From: Terriglobia bacterium
Lineage (GTDB): Bacteria; Acidobacteriota; Terriglobia; Terriglobales; Acidobacteriaceae
Direction: 5' to 3'
DNA: 64,000 nucleotides
Assembly (NCBI GenBank): GCA_020073465.1
Contig: JAIQFC010000015.1
Coordinates: 164,074 to 228,073, forward strand
The position numbers and the translations under genes are program-made. Every line of letters starts with the position of its first letter. Positions within the stretch are counted from its first letter, which is position 1. This document shows, one piece after another, positions 27,849-35,851 of the stretch. The notes under the pieces are model-generated. The model was given only the letters and a program-made list of their open reading frames with translations, ran no database searches and had not been told where the DNA came from.

Positions 27849-29414
27849 TTGTCACAATCATCCACCGAACCCACCACCGTCCGCACCTCCGACAACCAGC
27901 TTTTCTGCTGCAAGTCCATCGACAAGCTGATCTCTGAATCAGAGACCCCCGGCCAGCGTCTGCAAAAGACTCTCGGCCCGTGGTCGCTGACTGCGCTGGG
28001 CATTGGCGCCGTCATCGGCTCCGGCATCTTTGTGCTTACTGGCACAGCCGCTGCCGGAGAGTACTTCAAGGCTCCGTCCATCCTCCACGCCCAGGTTCTC
28101 GACATCATCGTCAACTTCCTGCGTGGTGGTAGTACCTCGCAGATTCTCATGCACGGACGTCCTCCGGCCGGCCCCTCCATCGCGATCTCATTCTTCCTGG
28201 TTGCCCTGGCCTGCAGTTTTGCCGGCCTGTGCTACGCCGAACTAGCCTCGATGATCCCCATCGCCGGCAGCGCCTACACTTACTCCTACGCAACGCTAGG
28301 TGAGATCTTCGCGTGGATCATCGGCTGGGACCTGATCCTCGAATACGTCGTCAGCAACGTGGTCGTGGCGATTGGCTTTGCCGCATACTCCAAGGCGCAA
28401 TTAGCGTCGTTCGGCCTCAACTTGCCCGATCGCTGGTCCACGCCCGTCTGGGAGTCCGGCCACTGGACAGGTGCTTACTTCAACGTTCCCGCCTTCCTCA
28501 TCATCTTCATCCTGACAGTGTTGCTGGTGCGCGGTATCCGCGAATCCGCCGAAGCTAACAACATCATGGTCGCCATCAAGATCGGCGCCATTCTGACATT
28601 CCTCGTCGTGGGCGGCGCGCTGGTCAATCCCACCAACTGGAAGCCCTTTGCCCCCTCCGGTTTCGGCGGCATCGTGACCGGCGGCGCGATCGTCTTCTTC
28701 ACTTACATCGGCTTTGATTCGGTTTCCACCGCGGCGGAGGAATCGCGCAACCCGCAGCGCGACTTGCCCATCGGCATCATCGCCTCGTTGATCGTCTGTA
28801 CGATTCTCTACGTCGGTGTTTCCGTTGTGCTGCTGGGCATGATGAAGTACACGACCTTCGTCTCCGGCCCCGCCTCCGACGCTCCAGTCGCCTACGCGCT
28901 GCAAGTACTCGGCGCCAGCCGCTGGTCGCGTTCCATCATCGTCATCGGGGCACTGACCGGAATGATTTCGTCACTGCTGGTCTTTCAATATGGCCAGGCG
29001 CGCATCTGGTACGCGATGTCGCGCGACGGACTATTCCCCAAGTTCTTCTCGAAGATCCATCCCAAGTTCAAGACGCCGCACTGGTCGACCTGGATTGCCG
29101 GATTCGCCGTCGGCGTCCCCGGAGGCATCTTCGCCATCAGCGACGCCGCTGACCTCTCCAACATCGGTACCCTTTTCGCCTTCGCGCTGGTCTCGCTCGG
29201 CGTGATCATCCTCCGCCGCACCCAGCCCGACCGCCCCCGCATCTTCAAAGTTCCGCTGGTCCCGTGGTTCCCGCTGATCTCCATCATCCTCTGCGGTGGC
29301 CTCATGACCGGACTGACCGTCATCACCTGGGTCCGCTTCCTGGTGTGGCTGGTACTCGGCCTCCTGATCTACCTGTTCTACAGCCGCCACCGCAGCGAGT
29401 TCGCGAAGAGGTAG
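27849..29414 (+). CDS. APC-family amino-acid permease
   Basis: This 521-residue transporter has about 12 membrane helices. It has the cationic/branched amino-acid permease hallmarks: LGPWSLTALGIGAVIGSGIFVLTGTAA, ELASMIPIAGSAYTYSYATLGEIFAWIIGWDLILEY and TYIGFDSVSTAAEESRNPQRDLPIGI. These indicate an import antiporter or symporter of the CAT/YfnA group in the inner membrane. The start is TTG, supported by GGAG 12 bases upstream; the first ATG would fall well inside. It is not in an obvious operon. Confidence 0.92.
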   Translation: MSQSSTEPTTVRTSDNQLFCCKSIDKLISESETPGQRLQKTLGPWSLTALGIGAVIGSGIFVLTGTAAAGEYFKAPSILHAQVLDIIVNFLRGGSTSQILMHGRPPAGPSIAISFFLVALACSFAGLCYAELASMIPIAGSAYTYSYATLGEIFAWIIGWDLILEYVVSNVVVAIGFAAYSKAQLASFGLNLPDRWSTPVWESGHWTGAYFNVPAFLIIFILTVLLVRGIRESAEANNIMVAIKIGAILTFLVVGGALVNPTNWKPFAPSGFGGIVTGGAIVFFTYIGFDSVSTAAEESRNPQRDLPIGIIASLIVCTILYVGVSVVLLGMMKYTTFVSGPASDAPVAYALQVLGASRWSRSIIVIGALTGMISSLLVFQYGQARIWYAMSRDGLFPKFFSKIHPKFKTPHWSTWIAGFAVGVPGGIFAISDAADLSNIGTLFAFALVSLGVIILRRTQPDRPRIFKVPLVPWFPLISIILCGGLMTGLTVITWVRFLVWLVLGLLIYLFYSRHRSEFAKR

Positions 29415-29442
29415 CTGTCAGCCATCAGCAAAACCGCCCTGT

Positions 29443-29525
29443 CATCCTGAGCGAAGCAGACCGATGAGCAAAGCGAATCGGTCTGCGTAGTCGAAAGCCT
29501 GCCCTGAGCGAAGCCGAAGGGGACC
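29443..29525. repeat. Tandem dispersed repeats (CCTGAGCGAAG family)
   Basis: A TCATCCTGAGCGAAGC segment is followed by CAGACCGAT and its inverted partner ATCGGTCTG, forming a hairpin. A standard copy of CCTGCCCTGAGCGAAGCCGAAGGGG comes next. The region lies just after the permease stop. Confidence 0.6.
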
Positions 29526-29565
29526 CCCGTACTCGTGTGCGCCACCACCGACCTCAAAGGGAGTT

Positions 29566-29612
29566 TTCACCACAACTCACACGAACTACCTTCCCCGTGC
29601 CTCCGTGGTGAA
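29566..29612. repeat. Inverted repeat before adenosine deaminase
   Basis: TTCACCAC and GTGGTGAA are exact inverted repeats around 31 bases that include CCCCGTGCCTCC. The structure resembles the paired CTTCGTGTCCTCTGTGG-type repeats before the FAH gene. Confidence 0.45.
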
Positions 29613-29659
29613 TGACCCTTCTCTCGCAAATCCCTCTTCAAGTCTCTACAATCTGACTG

Positions 29660-30676
29660 ATGCCCCCGGCCCCCGAGCGTCCGCCCAGCAGCCTCATCCG
29701 CACGCTACCCAAAGCCGAGCTGCACCTGCACCTCGAAGGTGCCATCGATCCCGCCACCCTGCAAGAACTTCGCGAGCGTCGCGGAGACCACGCTACCGCC
29801 GCCGAGGCCGAGCAACTCTACCTCTACCAGGATTTCCCCGGCTTTCTGCTCGCCTTCAAGAACATCACAGAGCATCTGCGCACCCCGGAAGATTACGAGC
29901 TCATCACCTACCGCCTGATGCAGCACCTGAAAGAGGAAAACGTCCTCCACGCTGAAGTCTACGTCTCGGTCGGCGTCTGTCTCTGGCGCAAACAGGATTT
30001 CGCCGCCATCTTCGAAGGACTCGACCGCGGACGCGCCCGTGGCGCCCGCGACTTCGGCATCTCTCTGCTTTGGATCTTCGACGCTGTCCGCCAGTTCGGC
30101 GTCGAAGAAGCGCAAAAAGTCTTCGAACTGGCCGTCCGCTATCAGGACCGCCACGTGATCGGCGTCGGCATCGGCGGTGACGAACAGAAAGCCCCGCCCG
30201 AACTTTTCCGCAGCGTCTACGGTTATGCCGAGGACAACGGCCTTCGCCTCACCGCGCACGCCGGAGAAACCGGCACTCCCGAATCCATCTGGGGAGCCCT
30301 TAACCTGCGCGCCGAGCGTATCGGACACGGCCTTACCGCCGCGCAAGATCCCGACCTGATTGAAGAACTCGCCTACCGCCAGATCCCGGTCGAAATCTGC
30401 CTGACCAGCAACCTCCGCACCGGAGTATGCAAGGCAATCGCCGAGCACCCGGCAAAGGCCTACTTCGATCAGGGCATCATGATCACGCTCAACACCGACG
30501 ACCCCTCGATGTTCGGAACCACGCTCTCCCGCGAATACCAGCTGGCCCAGGACACTTTCGCCTTCACCGACGAACACCTCCGCGAGCTTGCCCGCAACTC
30601 CTTCGAAGCAAGTTTCCTCCCCGCCGAAAAGAAACTGGAATTCCTGAACCTGTTCGACGCCGCCGCCGCAAGATAG
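29660..30676 (+). CDS. add: Adenosine deaminase family protein
   Basis: The 338-residue metal-dependent amidohydrolase converts adenosine (or adenine) to inosine (or hypoxanthine) in purine salvage. It has the first metal ligands in LPKAELHLHLEGAID, then YVSVGV, the substrate-proton shuttle segment AHAGETGTPESIWGAL, the RIGHG motif, and the final metal-ligand Asp in ITLNTDDPSMFGTTL. The length and motif order fit the Add/adenine-deaminase group; sequence alone does not separate adenosine from adenine specificity. Confidence 0.88.
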   Translation: MPPAPERPPSSLIRTLPKAELHLHLEGAIDPATLQELRERRGDHATAAEAEQLYLYQDFPGFLLAFKNITEHLRTPEDYELITYRLMQHLKEENVLHAEVYVSVGVCLWRKQDFAAIFEGLDRGRARGARDFGISLLWIFDAVRQFGVEEAQKVFELAVRYQDRHVIGVGIGGDEQKAPPELFRSVYGYAEDNGLRLTAHAGETGTPESIWGALNLRAERIGHGLTAAQDPDLIEELAYRQIPVEICLTSNLRTGVCKAIAEHPAKAYFDQGIMITLNTDDPSMFGTTLSREYQLAQDTFAFTDEHLRELARNSFEASFLPAEKKLEFLNLFDAAAAR

Positions 30677-30776
30677 CGTTCCAGCTTCACGGTTGTAAGG
30701 TCGGAAAAACAAGCTTCAGGATTGGATTCTGGAAAGGCAGGGCTGCAGCCGTGCCTTTGAGAGCTGAATCCCGGGC

Positions 30777-30902
30777 GAAGATGCGGAACGGGATTGGTAG
30801 ATTCCAGCCCCAGTGGGGCGGCATTTGATAGCCCGGCACGTAAGTGCCGGGTGGAGTGGAGCGCCGAGTGAGTCCCGTAGGGACGGTACGAGTCCTCACG
30901 CG
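30777..30902. repeat. Three-hairpin repeat element with GTAA loop
   Basis: The order is GCCCCAGTGGGGC, CCCGGCACGTAAGTGCCGGG and GTCCCGTAGGGAC followed by GGTACGAG. Compared with the copy at 27.3 kb, both bases of several stem pairs are changed together. The rest of the add-to-31.0-kb spacer (about 330 bases) includes GGCAGGGCTGCAGCCGTGCC, another palindrome, and nothing else recognisable. Confidence 0.7.
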
Positions 30903-31007
30903 CTGAGGGTTGATCTTTTGCTCGACCAAAGACAGTTGCAGCCGGCGCCAATCTTATTTCTTCCGCGGATCGGGTCTTGGGGTTATCCTTTCCCCTGCCC
31001 CGCACCC

Positions 31008-31214
31008 ATGAAAACTCTGAAGATATCCGTAGTGGCCACGCTCGCCTGGAGGCTCAAAATCCCGCACGCGGTCTGGCCCGCCCATCCCCAGATGGCCGAC
31101 TTCGTCCTAGCCCTTATCACGTGCGTAATCCTGCAAATCGCCTGGACTGATTCCAAAAAGGAGTACTCCGACCAAGCAACAGACAAAGTAGTAAAATCAA
31201 CCTCCAAAAATTGA
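31008..31214 (+). CDS. Possible small hypothetical protein
   Basis: A 68-codon frame starts MKTLKISVVATLAWRLKIPH and has a hydrophobic stretch (ADFVLALITCVILQIAW) that could be one membrane helix, then a polar tail ending VVKSTSKN. There is no clear Shine-Dalgarno, and the frame remains open upstream through repeat DNA. It ends 18 bases before the long heptamer array. It could be a real small membrane protein or chance; I cannot assign a function. Confidence 0.3.
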   Translation: MKTLKISVVATLAWRLKIPHAVWPAHPQMADFVLALITCVILQIAWTDSKKEYSDQATDKVVKSTSKN

Positions 31215-31232
31215 AGTTGCGCGTCTAATTTC

Positions 31233-31384
31233 AACTGAGAACTGAGAACTGAGAACTGAGAACTGAGAACTGAGAACTGAGAACTGAGAACTGAGAACTG
31301 AGAACTGAGAACTGAGAACTGAGAACTGAGAACTGAGAACTGAGAACTGAGAACTGAGAACTGAGAACTGAGAACTGAGAACTG
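31233..31384 (+). repeat. Heptamer tandem array AACTGAG, about 21.7 perfect copies
   Basis: The array is uninterrupted, with 21 full AACTGAG units and a final AACTG. Four C residues then lead straight into the ATG of the peptide deformylase gene. All units are identical, which implies recent expansion or gene conversion. There is no ordinary Shine-Dalgarno sequence in the array or spacer. The same unit occurs in shorter, degenerate arrays before ridA. Confidence 0.95.
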
Positions 31385-31388
31385 CCCC

Positions 31389-31949
31389 ATGCCCATCCGC
31401 CCCATCCTCCAACTCGGCGACCCGCGCCTGCGCGAAGTCGCCTTACCCGTGGAGAATCCATCCGCACCGGAGGTTCGTTCCCTCATCCAGGATCTTGCCG
31501 ACACTCTCGCCCACTGGCGGTTGACTACCGGATACGGCCGCGGCATCGCTGCTCCCCAACTCGGCGTATCTCAGCGCGTGATCTTCCTGAAGCTTCCCGG
31601 AGTCGAGCCTTGGCCCGTCATCAATCCCGAAATCATCGAGTGGAGCGAGGAAAAGATCGTTGTCTGGGACGCCTGCCTCAGCTTCCTCTCGATCTTCATG
31701 CAGGTCGAGCGTCGCCGGGAAGTCACCGTCCGCTACCAGAATCTGCAAGGAGAAAGCCTCGAGTTCGTCGCCGGCGACGACCGTAATCTCTCCGAACTCC
31801 TGCAGCACGAAATCGATCACCTCGACGGCATCCTCGCCGTCGACCGCATCGTGGACATCAAAACCCTCTGCACCCGCGAGGAATTTGAAAAGCGCTACCG
31901 CGACTCGAGCCCCTACGCCGTCTCGTCCCCAGCTACAATCAGACTCTGA
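31389..31949 (+). CDS. def: Peptide deformylase
   Basis: The 186-residue iron/zinc enzyme removes the formyl group from nascent proteins. It has motif 1 GIAAPQLG (residues 52-59) and motif 3 LLQHEIDHLDGIL with metal ligands His140 and His144 and catalytic Glu141. Motif 2 is unusual: WDACLSF replaces the usual EGCLS, though the metal-ligand Cys96 is kept. This fits the divergent, type-III-like deformylases, some of which have altered activity. The start is four bases after a 22-unit heptamer array, so its translation signals are atypical. Confidence 0.82.
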   Translation: MPIRPILQLGDPRLREVALPVENPSAPEVRSLIQDLADTLAHWRLTTGYGRGIAAPQLGVSQRVIFLKLPGVEPWPVINPEIIEWSEEKIVVWDACLSFLSIFMQVERRREVTVRYQNLQGESLEFVAGDDRNLSELLQHEIDHLDGILAVDRIVDIKTLCTREEFEKRYRDSSPYAVSSPATIRL

Positions 31950-31982
31950 AAGTCGGGTGTAAGTAACAACAAGACCCACGCA

Positions 31983-32030
31983 GGGACAGCCGCCCTTCGA
32001 CAAGCTCAGGGCAGGCTCTCGGCTGTCCAG
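31983..32030. repeat. REP palindrome with a second repeat nested in its loop
   Basis: GGGACAGCCGCC and CTCGGCTGTCC form the stem. Between them lies CTTCGACAAGCTCAGGGCAGG, the inverted form of the CCTGCCCTGAGCG...GAAGG repeat. The downstream gene is the ACT protein. The foot here is GCAG rather than GTRG. Confidence 0.7.
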
Positions 32031-32057
32031 CCCGAGCAAAGCGAGGCACGCAAGCCA

Positions 32058-32483
32058 ATGTCGCCAACAGCATACGAACCCGGACACCCTCACCCTAAAC
32101 GCCGCCAGCTCAAATTCCGTTGGCTACCCGGCCCCTACGCCATCGTCCGCCTCGCATCCGACTCCCCCGTCCCTGCATGGGCCACAACGGGCGACTTCAC
32201 CTCCATTACCCGCACCTCCGACGAACTCTCCATCGTCTGTCCCGCCGACAATCTTCCTCCAGACGTGCACTCCTCGCACCACTGGATCTGCCTGAAGCTG
32301 GAAGGCCCCTCCCCCTTTTCGCAAACCGGAGTCCTGCTCTCCTTCATCCAACCACTCTCCGATAACAGCGTCCCCATCTTCGCCATCGCCACCTACGATA
32401 CGGACTACGTTCTGGTGCAAGAAGAGTTCGCCGGAGCAGCCCTGGATACCTTACGCAATGCCGGACACGAACTAGTTTCGTGA
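32058..32483 (+). CDS. ACT-domain protein (CASTOR/DUF-type)
   Basis: The 141-residue protein resembles small stand-alone double-ACT proteins. It has RQLKFRWLPGPYAIVRLASDSPVPAWATTGDFTSITRTSDELSIVCP near the N-terminus and GVLLSFIQPLSDNSVPIFAIATYDTDYVLV in the second half. The usual signature of this group is WLPxxYAIxRL and ISVFAIATYDTDYILV, which it closely matches. Such proteins are expected to bind amino acids as regulatory ligands. No biosynthetic operon surrounds it. The start is chosen at ATG after the nested repeat. Confidence 0.85.
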   Translation: MSPTAYEPGHPHPKRRQLKFRWLPGPYAIVRLASDSPVPAWATTGDFTSITRTSDELSIVCPADNLPPDVHSSHHWICLKLEGPSPFSQTGVLLSFIQPLSDNSVPIFAIATYDTDYVLVQEEFAGAALDTLRNAGHELVS

Positions 32484-32595
32484 CGTTCCTTCGGCCCCCA
32501 AACCAACCCGTTCGATCTCCCATTTCCACCGCGCGCTGCTGTAGCACCTGCAGTGAGCCTGCGTCTGTGCTGTAATAGTGAATTAAGCATTGCCT

Positions 32596-33621
32596 ATGTT
32601 GACCAACCACAAAACCCTGCGCCGTCGCTTCAAGGCGCTCCACCGCAACCTGCGCGGAGCCTCCATGGCCGCCCGAGCCCTCGCCTCGACCGACCACCCC
32701 CTGCTGGCGCACATCATTCCCATTCGCCGCTGCAACCTGGCGTGTACCTACTGCAACGAGTTCGACGATTTCTCGAAGCCTGTTCCTACGGATGAAATGT
32801 TTCGTCGGATCGACAAACTGGGCGCGCTGGGGACAGCCGTGGTCACAATTTCCGGCGGCGAGCCGTTGCTGCATCCTGAACTCGACGATGTAATCACGCG
32901 CATCCGCCACAACGGCATGATCGCCGGCCTGATCACCAATGGCTACCTTCTAGTCGCCGAACGCATTCAGCGCCTCAATCGCGCCGGACTCGAATGGCTG
33001 CAGATCTCCATCGACAACGTCAATCCCGACGAGGTTTCGAAGAAGAGCCTGAAAGTGCTCGACCGCAAGCTCGAGCTGCTCGCCGAACACGCCGACTTCC
33101 ACGTGAACATCAACTCCGTGGTCGGCAGCGGCATCCGCTACCCACAGGATGCGCTCACCATTGGCAAGCGCGCCGTCGAGCTAGGGTTCAGCTCGACCAT
33201 CGGCATCATTCACGACGGCAGCGGCCAGCTGCAGCCGCTGGGCGAGGAAGAGCGCCGTATCTACCACGAAATGCAGGCGCTGGAAAAAAGCAGCTTCACC
33301 CGCATCAACGCCTTCCAGGACAACATCGCGCAAGGCAAGCCCAATGACTGGCGCTGCCGCGCCGGCGCGCGCTATCTCTACATCTGCGAAGACGGCCTGG
33401 TGCACTACTGCTCGCAACAGCGCGGCTATCCCGGAGTTCCGCTCGCCAACTACACCCGCGAAGACCTGCGCCGCGAGTTCGTCACCGAAAAATCCTGCGC
33501 CCCTCACTGTACGGTGTCATGCGTGCACCAGGTTTCGGTCTTTGACGCGTGGCGCGCGCCGCAGCATCCCGCAGTTCCCACACTGGCCGCTGCTCCCAGT
33601 GATCTGGTTCAAATCGAATAG
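32596..33621 (+). CDS. Radical SAM protein with extended C-terminus
   Basis: The 341-residue enzyme has the canonical cluster motif [10 protein letters not shown] (Cys46, Cys50, Cys53) and the SAM-binding [14 protein letters not shown]. The barrel continues through [34 protein letters not shown] Cys-containing C-terminal part ([26 protein letters not shown], then [13 protein letters not shown]) resembles an auxiliary Fe-S (SPASM/twitch-like) domain. It resembles the radical SAM proteins that act on peptides, lipids or cofactors; no partner gene identifies its substrate. The usual ATG is two codons inside an open TTG start. Confidence 0.85.
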   Translation: MLTNHKTLRRRFKALHRNLRGASMAARALASTDHPLLAHIIPIRRCNLACTYCNEFDDFSKPVPTDEMFRRIDKLGALGTAVVTISGGEPLLHPELDDVITRIRHNGMIAGLITNGYLLVAERIQRLNRAGLEWLQISIDNVNPDEVSKKSLKVLDRKLELLAEHADFHVNINSVVGSGIRYPQDALTIGKRAVELGFSSTIGIIHDGSGQLQPLGEEERRIYHEMQALEKSSFTRINAFQDNIAQGKPNDWRCRAGARYLYICEDGLVHYCSQQRGYPGVPLANYTREDLRREFVTEKSCAPHCTVSCVHQVSVFDAWRAPQHPAVPTLAAAPSDLVQIE

Positions 33622-33711
33622 GGAGTTCTCCCGGGCGGAAATCCTCCGACCCGACAGTCACCGTACCAGGAACTTGTGTGACAAGGCGCATGCAATATAG
33701 CGTTTTGCATT

Positions 33712-34614
33712 ATGCGTGCTGCTCCTAAATGGACAGAGTTCCCACGATACCCAGTCATCGCAGGCACAGCAATCCTGGCAATTGCAGTGACAATCGCCTG
33801 GTGGTCTAAGCTCGATGTCTCGCCGTTGTTCGAGACTGCGATGATTCGCCGTGGAGAGTTTTGGCGGCTGATAACTGGAATCTTTCCTCATGCCGGCGTT
33901 CTCCACCTAGCGTTCAACATTTACTGGCTCTGGGTCTTCGGAACCCTTGTCGAGCAGGTGTATGGACATCTCAGGGCTGCGGCCCTGATCGTTTTATTTG
34001 CCCTGGGTTCAGGCGCCTTGGAATTTGCCTTTGCACTTGGCGGTGTTGGACTCTCCGGTGTTGGCTACGGGCTCTTCGGCTTGCTGTGGGTTTTGTCCCG
34101 GCACGATGATCGATTTCGTGACGCCGTTGATCGAAGGACGGTTGAGCTTTTCGTGGTGTGGTTCTTCTTTTGCGTCGTGATGACAGTGACGCACATCTTT
34201 TCGGTGGGAAACATTGCTCACGGCGCTGGGGCAGTTCTTGGCGCTTTGACCGCTGCCGCGATAGTCCAGCCACGCCGTCGTAAACTCATTGCCGCGAGCA
34301 TTGGGGTGATCCTGTTATTCGGCCTGTGGGGATCCACCCTCGGACGTCCGAGAATCAATCTTTCCGGAAAAGCGGGTTACGAAGAAGGGAAGTGGGGCTA
34401 CGACGCCCTCGTTGCCAACCGCAATCAAGAGGCCGTCCACTGGCTTCGCGATGCAACAATCTATCAGCCGAGACTACCCGTCTACTGGTTCGACCTCGGC
34501 ATCGCATACCAACGGCTTGGCAACAAAACCGCTGCGCAAGCCGCTTACCAGAAAGCGCACGACCTGGCACCGAACGAACCGGAATACTCAGAAGCTCTGA
34601 AGGAACTCAACTAG
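33712..34614 (+). CDS. Rhomboid intramembrane serine protease with C-terminal TPR
   Basis: The 300-residue protein has a rhomboid fold of six membrane helices. It has the HLAFNIYWLWVFG motif (His65, Asn69), the catalytic GLSGVGYGLFG (Ser115) and the second catalytic residue in NIAHGAGAVLGAL (His170). After the membrane part, residues about 225-298 form two to three TPR helices (GIAYQRLGNKTAAQAAYQKAHDLAPNEPEYSEAL). It should cleave membrane-spanning substrates, with the TPR likely recruiting partners. It stands alone between a radical SAM gene and a convergent DinB-like gene. Confidence 0.88.
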   Translation: MRAAPKWTEFPRYPVIAGTAILAIAVTIAWWSKLDVSPLFETAMIRRGEFWRLITGIFPHAGVLHLAFNIYWLWVFGTLVEQVYGHLRAAALIVLFALGSGALEFAFALGGVGLSGVGYGLFGLLWVLSRHDDRFRDAVDRRTVELFVVWFFFCVVMTVTHIFSVGNIAHGAGAVLGALTAAAIVQPRRRKLIAASIGVILLFGLWGSTLGRPRINLSGKAGYEEGKWGYDALVANRNQEAVHWLRDATIYQPRLPVYWFDLGIAYQRLGNKTAAQAAYQKAHDLAPNEPEYSEALKELN

Positions 34615-34646
34615 TCTCAATCTCTTTCGATAACCCAGGACACCGC

Positions 34647-35168
34647 TCACTTCTTCGGTTGCGCCGTAGGCGGCAGCAGCCCGTTCAGCCGCAGATACAT
34701 CGCCGCCGAACTGTAGTGGTCGGCCCAGTCATTGGTCAGGGCGATGAGCGCGAAGGCCCGCGGACCCTTGCGTCCTCCGAACAGTTCCACCGTATCTCCA
34801 AGCTTCGAGTCGTCGGTCTTGCCGAGCGCGGTGCTGCAGAAATCAAAGCTTGCCTTCAGCGCGGCAACGAGTTTGTCCTTCCCGTCGGTTTCTTTCAATC
34901 CCGCCGGCTTGCCCTCCGGAATGTCCCCGATCTTGGCGCAGAGATAATTGTTCGACTCCACGATGTGCAGTACGAGGTGTCCGAACGTGACCTGCTTCTC
35001 AGTCGGTTTGTAGTTGAATTTGTCGGCAGGCATCTCCTCCACGGCGGCAACCAGGTTTCTCTGCTGGCGGGGCAGAATCTCCTTCACCACCGACGTGACA
35101 GGATTCTTGTCCTGCGCGACGGCAAAGGTCGCTGCGAGCACTGCGCACAGAATGATGGCGGTTTTCAT
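34647..35168 (-). CDS. Exported DinB-like four-helix protein
   Basis: The 173-residue product has a signal peptide (MKTAIILCAVLAATFAVAQ). The rest is a DinB/DUF664-type four-helix bundle (VVKEILPRQQRNLVAAVEEMPADKFNYKPTEKQVTFGHLVLHIVESNNYLC and LTNDWADHYSSAAMYLRLNGLLPP). The three metal-ligand His positions of DinB-like thiol transferases are at least partly present (HLVLHIVE, DHYSSAAMY). Its function is unknown. The frame is open far upstream into REP DNA, but the signal peptide fixes the start. Confidence 0.8.
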   Translation of the reverse strand: MKTAIILCAVLAATFAVAQDKNPVTSVVKEILPRQQRNLVAAVEEMPADKFNYKPTEKQVTFGHLVLHIVESNNYLCAKIGDIPEGKPAGLKETDGKDKLVAALKASFDFCSTALGKTDDSKLGDTVELFGGRKGPRAFALIALTNDWADHYSSAAMYLRLNGLLPPTAQPKK

Positions 35169-35225
35169 AGTGGCCTCCCGGCAGACGTAATCATACCCTC
35201 TTCCCACTTTGAAACCCACCAAGGT

Positions 35226-35257
35226 CCGTGTAGGCGCGGGCGACTCGCCCGCGCAGC
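35226..35257 (+). repeat. Left REP flanking the RAYT gene
   Basis: GTGTAGGCGCGGGCGA, a central C and TCGCCCGCGC form a perfect palindrome around one base. GTAG lies at its 5' foot. Together with the inverted copy after the gene it makes the expected RAYT-REP arrangement. Confidence 0.8.
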
Positions 35258-35282
35258 CGCCCGGTGCTACGCTCGCAGCAGA

Positions 35283-35761
35283 GTGCAGAGAAAGTACGAG
35301 TATCGCCGTTACCTGCCTCACTGCCAAAAAGACAACCGAACATTGTTCATCACGTAATCGATCTGGCATTGTTGGAGGTACCAGAAATTGCGAAGGATCT
35401 AGCGTTGGAATCGTGTGTGAGGGCAAATGGCAGGAAGTACTCACTCTGTGCCGCCGTCGTCATGCCTGATCACGTACATGTGATCTGCAATCCCCTCTCG
35501 GATGAGAACGGACCGATTTCGATTCCTGAAATCACCAGGACGATCAAGAGTGAATCCGCCCATCGCATCAACAAGACATTGGGGCGAGCGGGCCATGTCT
35601 GGCAGGACGAGTCTTTCGATCATGTTCTGCGTGGAGACGAGAGCCTCAGGAAGAAAGTCGCATATGTTTTGGAGAATCCCGTCCGGGCAGGGTTGGCGGT
35701 GAGTGCGGAGGATTATCGCTGGTTATGGTGGGACCAAGCCCTTGTCGAACGGATTGCCTAG
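35283..35761 (+). pseudogene. REP-associated tyrosine transposase (RAYT, TnpA_REP), frameshifted
   Basis: A GTG-started frame reads MQRKYEYRRYLPHCQKDNRT then LFIT and stops. The next reading frame (-1) continues with the family body: ALESCVRANGRKYSLCAAVVMPDHVHVI, with the HuH motif, then RAGHVWQDESFDHVLR, the segment holding the catalytic Tyr region, and KKVAYVLENPVRAGL. N-terminal and body parts thus lie in different frames, broken near 35350. Such proteins (Y1_Tnp family, IS200/605 relatives) mobilise REP palindromes. Inverted REPs on both sides support this role, so the element was once active but is probably inactive in this copy. Confidence 0.85.
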
Positions 35762-35763
35762 AG

Positions 35764-35795
35764 TCGCGCGGGCGAGTCGCCCGCGCCCACACGAG
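35764..35795 (-). repeat. Right REP flanking the RAYT gene, inverted
   Basis: GCGCGGGCGA, a central G and TCGCCCGCGC followed by CCACAC mirror the left REP. On the minus strand it begins CGTGTGGGCGCGGG with GTGG at the foot. It lies three bases after the RAYT stop. Confidence 0.8.
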
Positions 35796-35851
35796 TGTTG
35801 CGTGTTCCCACGATCTGTTATCCTGCGGAGCTGTTTTCACCTGACCAAACC

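Noticed and set aside
31233-31384. CRISPR array
   Set aside because: The repeat has a 7-base unit with no spacers and no cas genes; it is a simple tandem repeat.
30983-31546. Repetitive protein read through the heptamer array on the minus strand (QFSVLSS repeats)
   Set aside because: A 7-base unit gives a 7-residue period in every frame; there is no ribosome site or conserved flank, so it is an artefact of the array.
35283-35761. Programmed -1 frameshifting in the RAYT gene
   Set aside because: No slippery heptamer is seen at the junction, and the two parts join without the residues expected there; a disabling mutation is simpler.
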